Assembly (NCBI GenBank): GCA_937898525.1
Contig: CALCBC010000136.1
Coordinates: 1 to 5,968, forward strand
Direction: 5' to 3'
Length of the DNA stretch: 5,968 nt
Origin: an uncultured Sphingomonadales bacterium
Lineage (GTDB): Bacteria > Pseudomonadota > Alphaproteobacteria > Sphingomonadales > Sphingomonadaceae
Shown here: positions 1 through 5,730 of the stretch, piece by piece
How the letters are laid out: the number at the start of each line of letters is the position of its first letter
Numbering within the stretch: position 1 is the stretch's first letter
Notes under the pieces: model-generated
The model's input: only the letters and a program-made list of their open reading frames with translations
Told to the model about the DNA's origin: nothing
Database searches by the model: none
Position numbers and translations under genes: made by a program

Positions 1-246
1 CCCGCCCGCGCCCAGCCGCCGCGCCGCGACACCCGCACCGAGGCGCAGCGCGACGCGCGCGGCGAGGTCCGCGTCGAGCCACGCAAGGGCCAGGGCGAAC
101 GTCGACCGGCGACGGCCAAGCCGCACGGCGAGCGCCGCCACGCGCAGGGCAAGCCGCACGGCGAGCACCGCCATGGCACGGGCAAGCCCGGCGGCAACCG
201 CCGCCGCCGCAATCGCTCCAACGGCGGCCGCGCTGCGCTGGCCTGA
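1..246 (+). CDS. C-terminal tail of a basic, probably RNA-binding protein (likely DEAD-box RNA helicase), 5' truncated
   Basis: The frame beginning at base 1 is open for 81 codons and ends at TGA 244-246; the gene starts outside the window. The visible part is low-complexity and very basic, rich in Arg, Gly, His and Pro, with no hydrophobic core. It ends in a run of four arginines (GGNRRRRNRSNGG) and then RAALA. An 11-residue motif starting KPHGE occurs twice in tandem. Such disordered RG-rich tails are typical of RhlE-type DEAD-box RNA helicases in sphingomonads, where they add non-specific RNA affinity to the helicase core. The helicase assignment is an inference, because no catalytic motif lies in the window. 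Another basic-tailed nucleic-acid-binding protein is possible. The gene converges on the MFS gene downstream. Confidence 0.6.
   Translation, partial: PARAQPPRRDTRTEAQRDARGEVRVEPRKGQGERRPATAKPHGERRHAQGKPHGEHRHGTGKPGGNRRRRNRSNGGRAALA
118..183 (+). repeat. Two tandem 33-bp coding repeats (11-residue KPHGE unit)
   Basis: Bases 118-150 and 151-183 encode KPHGERRHAQG and KPHGEHRHGTG. The first 15 bases (aagccgcacggcgag) are identical in both copies. A degenerate third start (KPGGN) follows at 184. The unit is in frame, so copy number could change without disrupting the gene. It lies in the disordered tail of the partial plus-strand gene. Confidence 0.75.
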
Positions 247-417
247 GGTTGCGCTCATTCGTCTCGCACCAAGGCGCGAAGACACGAAGGGGTAGTGCCT
301 GCGGCGAAGCCGCATTCAACCTCAGCGTGTGACCTCTTCGTGTCTTCGTGTGAGCCAATCGGAGGGCGGCTTCGCCGCGGGTCAAGCGGCTTGGCGTCTT
401 CGCGTCTTGGCGCGAAA
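247..417. repeat. Convergent intergenic region with interleaved inverted repeats
   Basis: This gap lies between two convergent stop codons and I see no credible gene in it. It contains a 13-bp perfect inverted pair, cgaagacacgaag at 277-289 and cttcgtgtcttcg at 336-348. A further related copy with the core gtcttcgcg lies at 396-404. A second pair, gcggcgaagccgc (301-313) and gcggcttcgccgc (366-378), are reverse complements of each other, and each is itself a 5-bp stem with a 3-nt loop. These resemble the dispersed gaagacacgaag-type intergenic sequences I recall from sphingomonad genomes. The hairpins could help stop transcription from both sides, but there is no clear T-tract for an intrinsic terminator. 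Confidence 0.7.
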
Positions 418-1635
418 TCAATTCCCTCCTTCAGCTCCCTCGTGCGCCGGCATCGGCAGCACGAGGCCGAGCAGCGGCAGCACGACCATCGCCGTACCCG
501 AAGCCGTCAGCGCCATCGCCACGCCGTAGCTCTCGGCGAAATGGCCCCACAGCCACGAGCCGAGGGCGATGCCGCCGAAGGTCAGGCTCGAGACCATCGC
601 CGTGATCCGGCCGACGATCACGCGGGGCGACCATAGCTGGCCGGCGACCGAGAACCCGCTCAGCGCCTGCACCCAGCCGGCTCCGGCGAACACCAGCAGC
701 GCGAGCATCGCCGGCAGGCCCGGTTGCGCGGCCACCCCGAGGCAGCCGAGACCGTAGACGATCCCGGCAGTGCGGACGATCGCCTCGGCCGAGAAGCGCG
801 CGCGGAACCAGGTTGCGGTCGCCGCGCCGACTACCGCGCCCGCGCCGAGCGCGCCGAGCAGCAGTCCGAACACTTCCGAGCCGCGCCCGAGCATCTGGTC
901 CGCCACCAGCGGCATCAGCGCCCACGCCGCTGCTCCCGAGGTGGTGAAAGTGAAGGCGCGCAGCATGATCGTGCGCATCTCGCGGCTGTGCGCGGCGAAG
1001 CGGAAGCCCTCGGCGATCACTTCGGCCAGCGGGCGACGCTGCTGTAGTGGTCGCTCGGCCGGGTGCCAGCGCCAAAGTACGGCGATGACCATCAGGTAGC
1101 TCGCCGCATTGGCGACGAACGCGCTGCCGGCCCCGCCGAGCGCGACGATCCCGCCGCCGAGCGCCGGCCCGAGGCTGCGCGCGACGTTGAACGCGAGGAT
1201 GTTGAGCGCGACCGCCGCGGCCAGCTCGGCGCGCGGCACGAGCCCGCCGATCGAAGCGGCCAGCGCGGGATTGAACACCGCCACGCCCGCCGCGAGCAAG
1301 GCGGTCAGGCCGATGATCGCGGCGGGCGGGGTGATCCCGGCGAACGTCAGCACCACCAGCAACAGCGACATCGCCAGCATGCCGCCCTGGGCGAGCAGCA
1401 TGATCGCACGGCGGTCGAACATGTCGGCCCAGGCGCCCGCGGGGAGCGCCAGCAGCATGATCGGCAGGTTGGTCGCGGTCTGCACCAGCGCAACCACATC
1501 GGCAGGCTGGCCTGTCGCGGTCAGCTGCCAGGCCGCGCCGACCGACTGGATCGCATTGCCGAAGTTCGACAGCAGGCTGCCGACGAGGATCAGCAGGAAT
1601 GCGCGATGCGCGAGCGGGCTGAAGGTCGTGCTCAT
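418..1635 (-). CDS. MFS transporter, MFS_3/EntS-like exporter, 405 aa
   Basis: This is an integral inner-membrane protein with about twelve hydrophobic segments, so a major facilitator superfamily carrier, probably a proton-coupled exporter. The loop after TM2 carries the signature motif A as GAWADMFDRRAIML (residues 67-80, with D71, R75 and R76). FVANAASYLMVI (173-184) and GQLWSPRVIVGRITAM (332-347) match the pattern of the MFS_3 (enterobactin-exporter EntS-like) branch. A central cytoplasmic loop rich in Arg, Glu and Pro (about 189-222) separates the two six-TM halves. At 405 residues it has the usual core length but lacks the C-terminal extension of the longer MFS_3 proteins. The ATG (1633-1635) overlaps the TGA of the upstream methyltransferase gene as ATGA, so translation is probably coupled. 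An open frame continues upstream on this strand through gor, but that is antisense read-through. The substrate cannot be told from the sequence. Confidence 0.9.
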   Translation of the reverse strand: MSTTFSPLAHRAFLLILVGSLLSNFGNAIQSVGAAWQLTATGQPADVVALVQTATNLPIMLLALPAGAWADMFDRRAIMLLAQGGMLAMSLLLVVLTFAGITPPAAIIGLTALLAAGVAVFNPALAASIGGLVPRAELAAAVALNILAFNVARSLGPALGGGIVALGGAGSAFVANAASYLMVIAVLWRWHPAERPLQQRRPLAEVIAEGFRFAAHSREMRTIMLRAFTFTTSGAAAWALMPLVADQMLGRGSEVFGLLLGALGAGAVVGAATATWFRARFSAEAIVRTAGIVYGLGCLGVAAQPGLPAMLALLVFAGAGWVQALSGFSVAGQLWSPRVIVGRITAMVSSLTFGGIALGSWLWGHFAESYGVAMALTASGTAMVVLPLLGLVLPMPAHEGAEGGN

Positions 1636-2189
1636 CCGATACCCGGCACGATCATCCCGACGCGGTGGCGGTAGTCGGCGTAGCCGGGCAACTCTGTCTC
1701 GAGAAACCGCTCCTCGACCCGCGCCTTGAGCGTGAACCCGAGCACGAACAGCGCCGCGCCGAGCAGGGCGGAAGGCGTCGCCCGGACGAGTGCCATGGCG
1801 ATGACCGCGGCAAACAGTCCAGTGTAGATCGGGTGCCGCACGATCGCGTAGGGTCCGCTGTCGACCACGCGGTGGCCCTCGCGCAGCACTACGCCGCCGG
1901 CCCACAGCTTTCCGAGATGCAGCCGGGCCCACCAGGTGAAGGCGAGGCCCGCGACGGTCAGCGCGACCATCGTCCAGCCGAGGAGCGGGCCTGCGTCCCA
2001 CAGCGGCGCCATTGGCGGCCAGCGCAGGAAGGTGAGGAAGAAGCCGAGCGCGGCGAGGGCGAAATGCAGCCGGTACTCGCGTCGCGGTGCCTCTTCGCGC
2101 TTGCGGCCGCGCCACAGCGCCGCGAGGTGCCAGCTGACCGCCCAGGCCAGCCACAGCCCGGCCATGAGCGGGACGAAGACCTGCTGCAC
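1632..2189 (-). CDS. Isoprenylcysteine carboxyl methyltransferase (ICMT/PEMT)-like membrane protein, 185 aa
   Basis: This is a small polytopic membrane protein of the ICMT/phospholipid-methyltransferase fold. Hydrophobic segments lie near residues 5-25, 41-57, 68-88, 121-135 and 139-153. The C-terminal SAM-binding signature is clear: SGPYAIVRHPIYTG (111-124), then a second helix ending in ARVEERFL (156-163) with the paired glutamates E159/E160, and YADYRHRV (170-177). Bacteria lack prenylated CaaX proteins of the eukaryotic type, so the true substrate of these homologues (a lipid, quinone-like or small thiol acceptor) is unknown. I chose the GTG at 2187-2189 because GGGAGAG lies 9 nt upstream and the family-like sequence begins there. 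An internal ATG at 2165 would give 177 aa. The frame is open further upstream to 2423, but that extension only translates the palindromic repeat. It is the first gene of a pair with the MFS exporter. Confidence 0.85.
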   Translation of the reverse strand: MQQVFVPLMAGLWLAWAVSWHLAALWRGRKREEAPRREYRLHFALAALGFFLTFLRWPPMAPLWDAGPLLGWTMVALTVAGLAFTWWARLHLGKLWAGGVVLREGHRVVDSGPYAIVRHPIYTGLFAAVIAMALVRATPSALLGAALFVLGFTLKARVEERFLETELPGYADYRHRVGMIVPGIG

Positions 2190-2198
2190 GGTTGAACG

Positions 2199-2205
2199 CT
2201 CTCCC
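2199..2205 (-). promoter_or_regulatory. Shine-Dalgarno for the ICMT-like gene
   Basis: The minus strand reads GGGAGAG, 9 nt before the GTG at 2189. It is the best ribosome-binding site in the divergent region on this strand and decides the start. No comparable site precedes the longer upstream frame. Confidence 0.6.
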
Positions 2206-2299
2206 GTTTCGCCGTCCCGATTGGCCGCGCCGGTGGCGATTGGCAAGCGATGTTCCGGCCAGGCCCGCCGTCGCGCAGCACCCGCTACCGCACCCCACT

Positions 2300-2379
2300 C
2301 CGACACGCAAAAGAGGGACAGTCCCTCTTTTCGCGAGCGCCTGTGAGAAAAGAGGGACTGTCCCTCTTTTGCGTGTCGG
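2300..2379. repeat. REP/BIME-like element: 33-bp perfect inverted repeat made of two palindromes
   Basis: Arm 2300-2332 is perfectly complementary to 2347-2379, with a 14-nt loop between. Each arm also holds its own near-perfect palindrome: aaaagaggga-cag-tccctctttt at 2309-2331, and the same with ctg in the centre at 2348-2370. The outer part of each arm is cgacacgc or its complement. The DNA can therefore fold as one long hairpin or as two short ones. Dispersed repeats built around gggacagtccc are widespread in proteobacteria and are often attributed to REP-associated tyrosine transposases (RAYT/IS200-like); no such transposase is in this window. The element sits between the divergent ICMT-like and gor genes, in the leader or promoter zone of one or both. 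Both strands end in T4 after a stem, so it could also act as a terminator. Confidence 0.9.
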
Positions 2380-2397
2380 CCCTCGAGGGGGCGACGG

Positions 2398-2426
2398 TTG
2401 CCGAGCGGCGCGCCCGCCGCCATATG
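2398..2426 (+). promoter_or_regulatory. Possible sigma70-type promoter for gor
   Basis: TTGCCG (2398-2403) and CATATG (2421-2426) are separated by 17 bp and lie just after the palindromic element, 25 bp before the gor ATG. The -35 match is fair and the -10 match is poor. The position is right for a short leader. This is a guess from pattern alone. Confidence 0.25.
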
Positions 2427-2451
2427 CGCCGATCAAGCGGGAGCATCCTCG

Positions 2452-3795
2452 ATGGCGGAATTCGACTACGACCTCATCACCATCGGTGCCGGCTCGGGCG
2501 GCGTGCGCGCCAGCCGGGTCGCGGCGAGCCACGGCGCGAAAGTGGCGGTGTGCGAGGAGTACCGTGTCGGCGGCACCTGCGTGATCCGCGGCTGCGTGCC
2601 CAAGAAGATGCTCGTCTACGGCGCGCACTTCGCCGAGGACCTGCAGGACGCGAAGGCGTTCGGCTGGGAGGTCGGCGAATGCAAGTTCGACTGGACGGTG
2701 CTGCGCGACAACGTGCTGAGGGACGTCGACCGGCTCAACGGGCTCTACACACAGACGCTCGAGAACAACGGCGTCGCGATCATTCCGCAGCGCGCGACGG
2801 TGAGTGGCCCGAACGAGGTCACGCTGGCCGACGGCAGCAAGCTCACCGCGCGGTACATTCTCATCGCCACCGGCGCGCGGCCGCACGTGCCGTCGTGTCC
2901 GGGACACGAGCACGGCATTACCTCGAACGAGGCGTTCCACCTCGAGGCGCTGCCGAAGCGCATCCTGATAGCCGGAGGGGGCTACATCGCCAACGAGTTC
3001 GCCGGGATCTTCAACGAGTTCGGCACCCACGTGACGATCATCAACCGCTCGGACAAGCTGCTGCGCGGCTACGACGAACAGCTGCGCGACCGGCTGCTGC
3101 AGATCTCGCTGATGAAGGGCATCGACTTCCGCTTCAACGCCGAGTTCCGCGAGATCGAGAAGCTCGACAGCGGCGCGCTGCGGGTTTCGATGACCAATCA
3201 CGACGACCTCGAAGTCGACTGCGTGATGTTCGCTACCGGGCGCATCCCGAATACCGAGGGGCTCGGCCTCGAGGAGGCCGGTGTCGAGCTCGGCGAGCGC
3301 GGCGCGATCAAGGTCGACCGGTTCAGCAAGACCAGCGTCGATTCGATCTACGCGGTCGGCGACGTGACGGATCGCGTGCAGCTGACTCCGGTGGCGATCC
3401 GCGAGGGACAGGCCTTCGCCGACACGGTGTTCGGCAACAACCCGACCGCGGTGGACCATTCGTGCGTGCCGAGCGCGGTATTCAGCCACCCGCCGCTGTG
3501 CGGCGTCGGCCTGACCGAAAGCCAGGCGCGCAACACGCTCGGTACCATCCGGGTCTACACCTCGGACTTCCGGCCGATGAAGAACGTCCTCGCGGGGCGC
3601 AACGAGCGGTCGCTGTACAAGATGATCTGCGACGAGGCGGGCAAGATCGTCGGCATCCACCTGCTCGGCCCCGACGCGCCAGAAATCCTCCAGGCGGCCG
3701 CGGTGGCGGTGAAGGCCGGGCTCAACAAGGCCGACTTCGACGCGACGGTGGCGATCCATCCGACGATGGCCGAAGAGCTGGTGCTGATGCGGTAG
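2452..3795 (+). CDS. gor: Glutathione-disulfide reductase (EC 1.8.1.7), 447 aa
   Basis: This is a cytosolic FAD-dependent, NADPH-using dimer that reduces oxidised glutathione to two GSH. All expected elements are present: the FAD dinucleotide fold GAGSGG (12-17), the redox disulfide GGTCVIRGCVPKK with C43 and C48, and Tyr99, which matches the active-site tyrosine of human GR. ATGARP (139-144) follows, then the NADPH fold GGGYIANEFA (175-184). After that come R199 and R205, spaced like the 2'-phosphate-binding arginines of E. coli GR and indicating NADPH over NADH. A second ATGR lies at 261-264, the FAD-binding GDVTDRVQLTPVA at 303-315, and HPTMAEE (436-442) has the catalytic H436-E441 pair contributed across the dimer. 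The length is normal. The ATG at 2452 is preceded by CGGGAG 8 nt away, and the fold begins right after it; an in-frame TTG at 2398 lacks support. The protein aligns best with the short alphaproteobacterial/plant-type GR. It lies upstream of pccB on the same strand. Confidence 0.95.
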   Translation: MAEFDYDLITIGAGSGGVRASRVAASHGAKVAVCEEYRVGGTCVIRGCVPKKMLVYGAHFAEDLQDAKAFGWEVGECKFDWTVLRDNVLRDVDRLNGLYTQTLENNGVAIIPQRATVSGPNEVTLADGSKLTARYILIATGARPHVPSCPGHEHGITSNEAFHLEALPKRILIAGGGYIANEFAGIFNEFGTHVTIINRSDKLLRGYDEQLRDRLLQISLMKGIDFRFNAEFREIEKLDSGALRVSMTNHDDLEVDCVMFATGRIPNTEGLGLEEAGVELGERGAIKVDRFSKTSVDSIYAVGDVTDRVQLTPVAIREGQAFADTVFGNNPTAVDHSCVPSAVFSHPPLCGVGLTESQARNTLGTIRVYTSDFRPMKNVLAGRNERSLYKMICDEAGKIVGIHLLGPDAPEILQAAAVAVKAGLNKADFDATVAIHPTMAEELVLMR

Positions 3796-3796
3796 G

Positions 3797-3977
3797 GGAA
3801 GGGGCCCTCATCCAAGCTTCGCTAAGGCAGCAAGCTGCCAAGCTGCGCTATCCTTCTCCCACCAGTGGGAGAAGAAACGAAGACAATGCGCTCCTCCTCC
3901 TTCTCCCGCTGGCGGGAGAAGGATACGGAGACTTGGCCCCGCAGGGGCTTAGTCGGAGTTGGATGAGGGCCCCTTCC
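3797..3977. repeat. 181-bp palindromic intergenic element with 19-bp terminal inverted repeats (MITE/RIME-like)
   Basis: The ends, 3797-3815 (ggaaggggccctcatccaa) and 3959-3977, are perfect reverse complements. Between them the two halves remain partly complementary over equal distances: ctaag, gccaag and tatccttctccc stretches keep register. Two inner hairpins follow: 3853-3861 with 3866-3874 (cttctccca/tgggagaag), and 3899-3908 with 3913-3922 (ccttctcccg/cgggagaagg). The ccctcatcc...cttctccc layout resembles the mosaic palindromic elements (RIME type) known from alphaproteobacteria. It starts 1 nt after the gor stop and ends 35 nt before the pccB start. It has no coding capacity of its own. 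It may protect the gor mRNA 3' end or end transcription. Confidence 0.85.
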
Positions 3978-3986
3978 TTGCTACCC

Positions 3987-4008
3987 CTCTCCCACATCAC
4001 GGGGAGAG
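3987..4008 (+). promoter_or_regulatory. Hairpin covering the pccB Shine-Dalgarno
   Basis: The ribosome-binding site GGGGAGAG (4001-4008) lies 4 nt before the TTG start of pccB. Its bases 4002-4008 are complementary to ctctccc at 3987-3993 with an 8-nt loop, giving a seven-pair, mostly G-C stem that would hide the site in mRNA. Whether this regulates translation or is just a fragment of another palindromic repeat cannot be decided from sequence. Confidence 0.5.
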
Positions 4009-4012
4009 CGCA

Positions 4013-5539
4013 TTGTCCGCGAACATCGAGGAGCTCGAACGCCGCCGCGCCGCCGCCAGGCAGGGCGGGGGCGAGAAGCGCGTCGCGGCGCAGCACGCCA
4101 AGGGCAAGCTCACGGCGCGCGAGCGGCTCGAGGTGCTGCTCGACCAAGACAGCTTCGAGGAGCTCGACATGTACGTCGAGCACAACTGCACCGACTTCGG
4201 GATGGAGGCGCAGCGCATTCCGGGTGACGGAGTGGTCACCGGCAGCGGCACGATCAACGGGCGGCTGGTCTTCGTCTTCAGCCAGGACTTCACCGTGTTC
4301 GGCGGCTCGCTCAGCGAACGCCATGCGCAGAAGATCTGCAAGATCATGGACACGGCGATGAAGGTCGGTGCCCCGGTGATCGGCCTCAACGACAGCGGCG
4401 GCGCGCGCATCCAGGAAGGGGTCGCCAGCCTCGGCGGCTATGCCGAAGTGTTCCAGCGCAACGTGCTCGCGAGCGGGGTCGTGCCGCAGCTCAGCCTGAT
4501 CATGGGGCCGTGCGCGGGCGGGGCGGTCTACTCGCCGGCAATGACCGACTTCATCTTCATGGTGAAGGACTCGAGCTACATGTTCGTCACCGGGCCCGAG
4601 GTGGTGAAGACCGTCACCAACGAGGTCGTGACACAGGAGGAGCTCGGGGGAGCAGTCACCCACACCACGAAGACCGGCGTCGCCGACGTGGCGTTCGAGA
4701 ACGACGTCGAGGCGCTGATGGCGGCGCGCGACTTCATATCACTGCTGCCGTCGAACAACCGCGACGGCGTCCCTGTGCTGCCGTGCGACGACCCGTGGGA
4801 CCGGATCGAAGACAGCCTCGACACGCTGGTCCCGGCGAGCGCCAACCAGCCCTATGACATGCACGAGCTGATCCGGAAGGTGCTCGACGAGGGTGAGTTC
4901 TTCGAGATTCAGCCCAACCATGGCGCCAACATTGTCTGCGGCTTCGGCCGGATCGAGGGCCGCACGGTCGGCGTCGTCGCCAACCAGCCGATGGTGCTCG
5001 CCGGCGTGCTCGACATCAATGCCAGCCGCAAGGCCGCGCGTTTCGTCCGCTTCTGCGATGCGTTCGGCATCCCGATCGTGACGTTCGTCGACGTGCCCGG
5101 CTTTCTCCCGGGAACTGCGCAGGAGCACGGCGGCATCATCAAGCACGGCGCGAAGCTGCTGTTCGCCTACGCCGAGGCGACAGTGCCCAAGATCACCGTG
5201 ATCACCCGCAAGGCCTATGGCGGCGCCTACGACGTCATGGCGTCGAAGCACTTGCGCGGCGACCTCAACTACGCCTGGCCGACCGCGGAGATCGCGGTGA
5301 TGGGGGCCAAGGGCGCGGTCGAGATCATCTTCCGCGGGCTGTCGGCGGAGGAGATCGCGGAGAAGACCCGCGAGTACGAGGACCGCTTCGCCAATCCGTT
5401 CGTGGCGGCATCGCGCGGATACATCGACGAGGTGATCTATCCGCACTCGACCCGGAAGAGGATTGCTCTGGGGTTGCGGAAGCTGCGCAGCAAGCGGCTC
5501 GAGAACCCGTGGAAGAAGCATGATAACCTGCCGCTATGA
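4013..5539 (+). CDS. pccB: Propionyl-CoA carboxylase, beta (carboxyltransferase) subunit (EC 6.4.1.3), 508 aa
   Basis: This cytosolic subunit moves the carboxyl group from biotin on the alpha chain (PccA) to propionyl-CoA, giving (S)-methylmalonyl-CoA for odd-chain fatty acid, Val, Ile and Met breakdown. The N-terminal carboxyltransferase half (about 30-280) holds GKLTARERLEVLLD (31-44), FSQDFTVFGGSL (89-100), SGGARIQEG (128-136) and the oxyanion-hole GPCAGGAVYSPA (165-176). The C-terminal half (about 290-490) holds DVPGFLPG (360-367), KAYGGAYDVM (400-409) and AWPTAEIAVMGAKGAVEI (421-438). D407 matches the aspartate (D422) of Streptomyces coelicolor PccB that favours propionyl- over longer acyl-CoA. 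It ends ENPWKKHDNLPL, as I recall for sphingomonad PccB. The start is TTG 4013: GGGGAGAG precedes it and SANIEELERRR is the usual N-terminus. The in-frame TTG at 3959 lies inside the repeat arm and is unlikely. The TGA overlaps the next ORF as ATGA. No pccA gene is in the window. Confidence 0.95.
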   Translation: MSANIEELERRRAAARQGGGEKRVAAQHAKGKLTARERLEVLLDQDSFEELDMYVEHNCTDFGMEAQRIPGDGVVTGSGTINGRLVFVFSQDFTVFGGSLSERHAQKICKIMDTAMKVGAPVIGLNDSGGARIQEGVASLGGYAEVFQRNVLASGVVPQLSLIMGPCAGGAVYSPAMTDFIFMVKDSSYMFVTGPEVVKTVTNEVVTQEELGGAVTHTTKTGVADVAFENDVEALMAARDFISLLPSNNRDGVPVLPCDDPWDRIEDSLDTLVPASANQPYDMHELIRKVLDEGEFFEIQPNHGANIVCGFGRIEGRTVGVVANQPMVLAGVLDINASRKAARFVRFCDAFGIPIVTFVDVPGFLPGTAQEHGGIIKHGAKLLFAYAEATVPKITVITRKAYGGAYDVMASKHLRGDLNYAWPTAEIAVMGAKGAVEIIFRGLSAEEIAEKTREYEDRFANPFVAASRGYIDEVIYPHSTRKRIALGLRKLRSKRLENPWKKHDNLPL

Positions 5540-5724
5540 CGGACGCGGCGCCGCTCTTCGCGAAGATTGTCCGGGCCCTTCTGACCGGAGGGCTCGGCCG
5601 TTGGTTGTGGCGTTCCGCGGACGAATGGAAGTCTAAGGGTGAGATTCCAGCAATCTGGAACGAGGGCATGAATGTGCCCGTGCGAGACGGCGAAAGGGGC
5701 TTCTCCGCATTTCTCGTCTGGTAG
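5536..5724 (+). CDS. Uncharacterised 62-aa protein, translationally coupled to pccB
   Basis: I do not recognise this protein. Its ATG overlaps the pccB stop in the sequence ATGA, a standard sign of coupled translation, and no good Shine-Dalgarno lies at the right distance, so it would depend on ribosomes leaving pccB. It begins MTDAAPLFAKIVRALLTGGL and has five tryptophans in 62 residues (GRWLWRS, DEWKS, AIWNEG and a C-terminal LVW). The first half could form an amphipathic or membrane-surface helix; there is no clear signal peptide or full TM span. About three quarters of its codons end in G or C (46 of 62 by my count), lower than the flanking large genes but compatible with real coding. A role linked to propionyl-CoA carboxylation is only a guess from position. 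Confidence 0.6.
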   Translation: MTDAAPLFAKIVRALLTGGLGRWLWRSADEWKSKGEIPAIWNEGMNVPVRDGERGFSAFLVW

Positions 5725-5730
5725 AAGCTC

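Noticed and set aside
295..1674. Plus-strand open frames opposite the MFS gene
   Set aside because: They are Arg/Ala/His-rich shadow frames of the MFS transporter with no domain features.
2300..2379. CRISPR repeats or an intrinsic terminator as the sole explanation of the palindromes
   Set aside because: There are only two copies, in opposite orientation, with no spacers. A terminator between divergent starts has no upstream gene to end, so a REP/BIME-like element fits better.
2190..2423. N-terminal extension of the ICMT-like protein through the repeat (KEGQSLF and KEGLSLF segments)
   Set aside because: The extension merely translates the palindromic element, and the mirrored plus-strand frame gives the same strings. 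The GTG at 2189 has its own ribosome-binding site.
418..3759. A minus-strand open frame of about 1100 codons that includes the MFS transporter
   Set aside because: Only the part from 1635 down resembles a protein. The rest is antisense to gor and the ICMT-like gene, rich in Arg, Ala, Val, Asp and His as expected for the reverse of a high-GC gene.
3959..4012. Upstream TTG start for pccB adding 18 residues (DEGPFLATPL...)
   Set aside because: It begins inside the terminal repeat of the palindromic element with no ribosome-binding site, and the added residues are absent from PccB N-termini as I recall them.
2250..4361. A plus-strand open frame of about 700 codons through gor and into pccB
   Set aside because: It is out of frame with both genes, has Arg-rich low-complexity composition, and crosses two palindromic elements. 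gor and pccB have full family matches in their own frames.
3848..4663. Minus-strand open frames opposite the pccB start region, and similar ones at 4739-5521
   Set aside because: They are mirror frames of pccB with no recognisable domain and no plausible ribosome-binding site.
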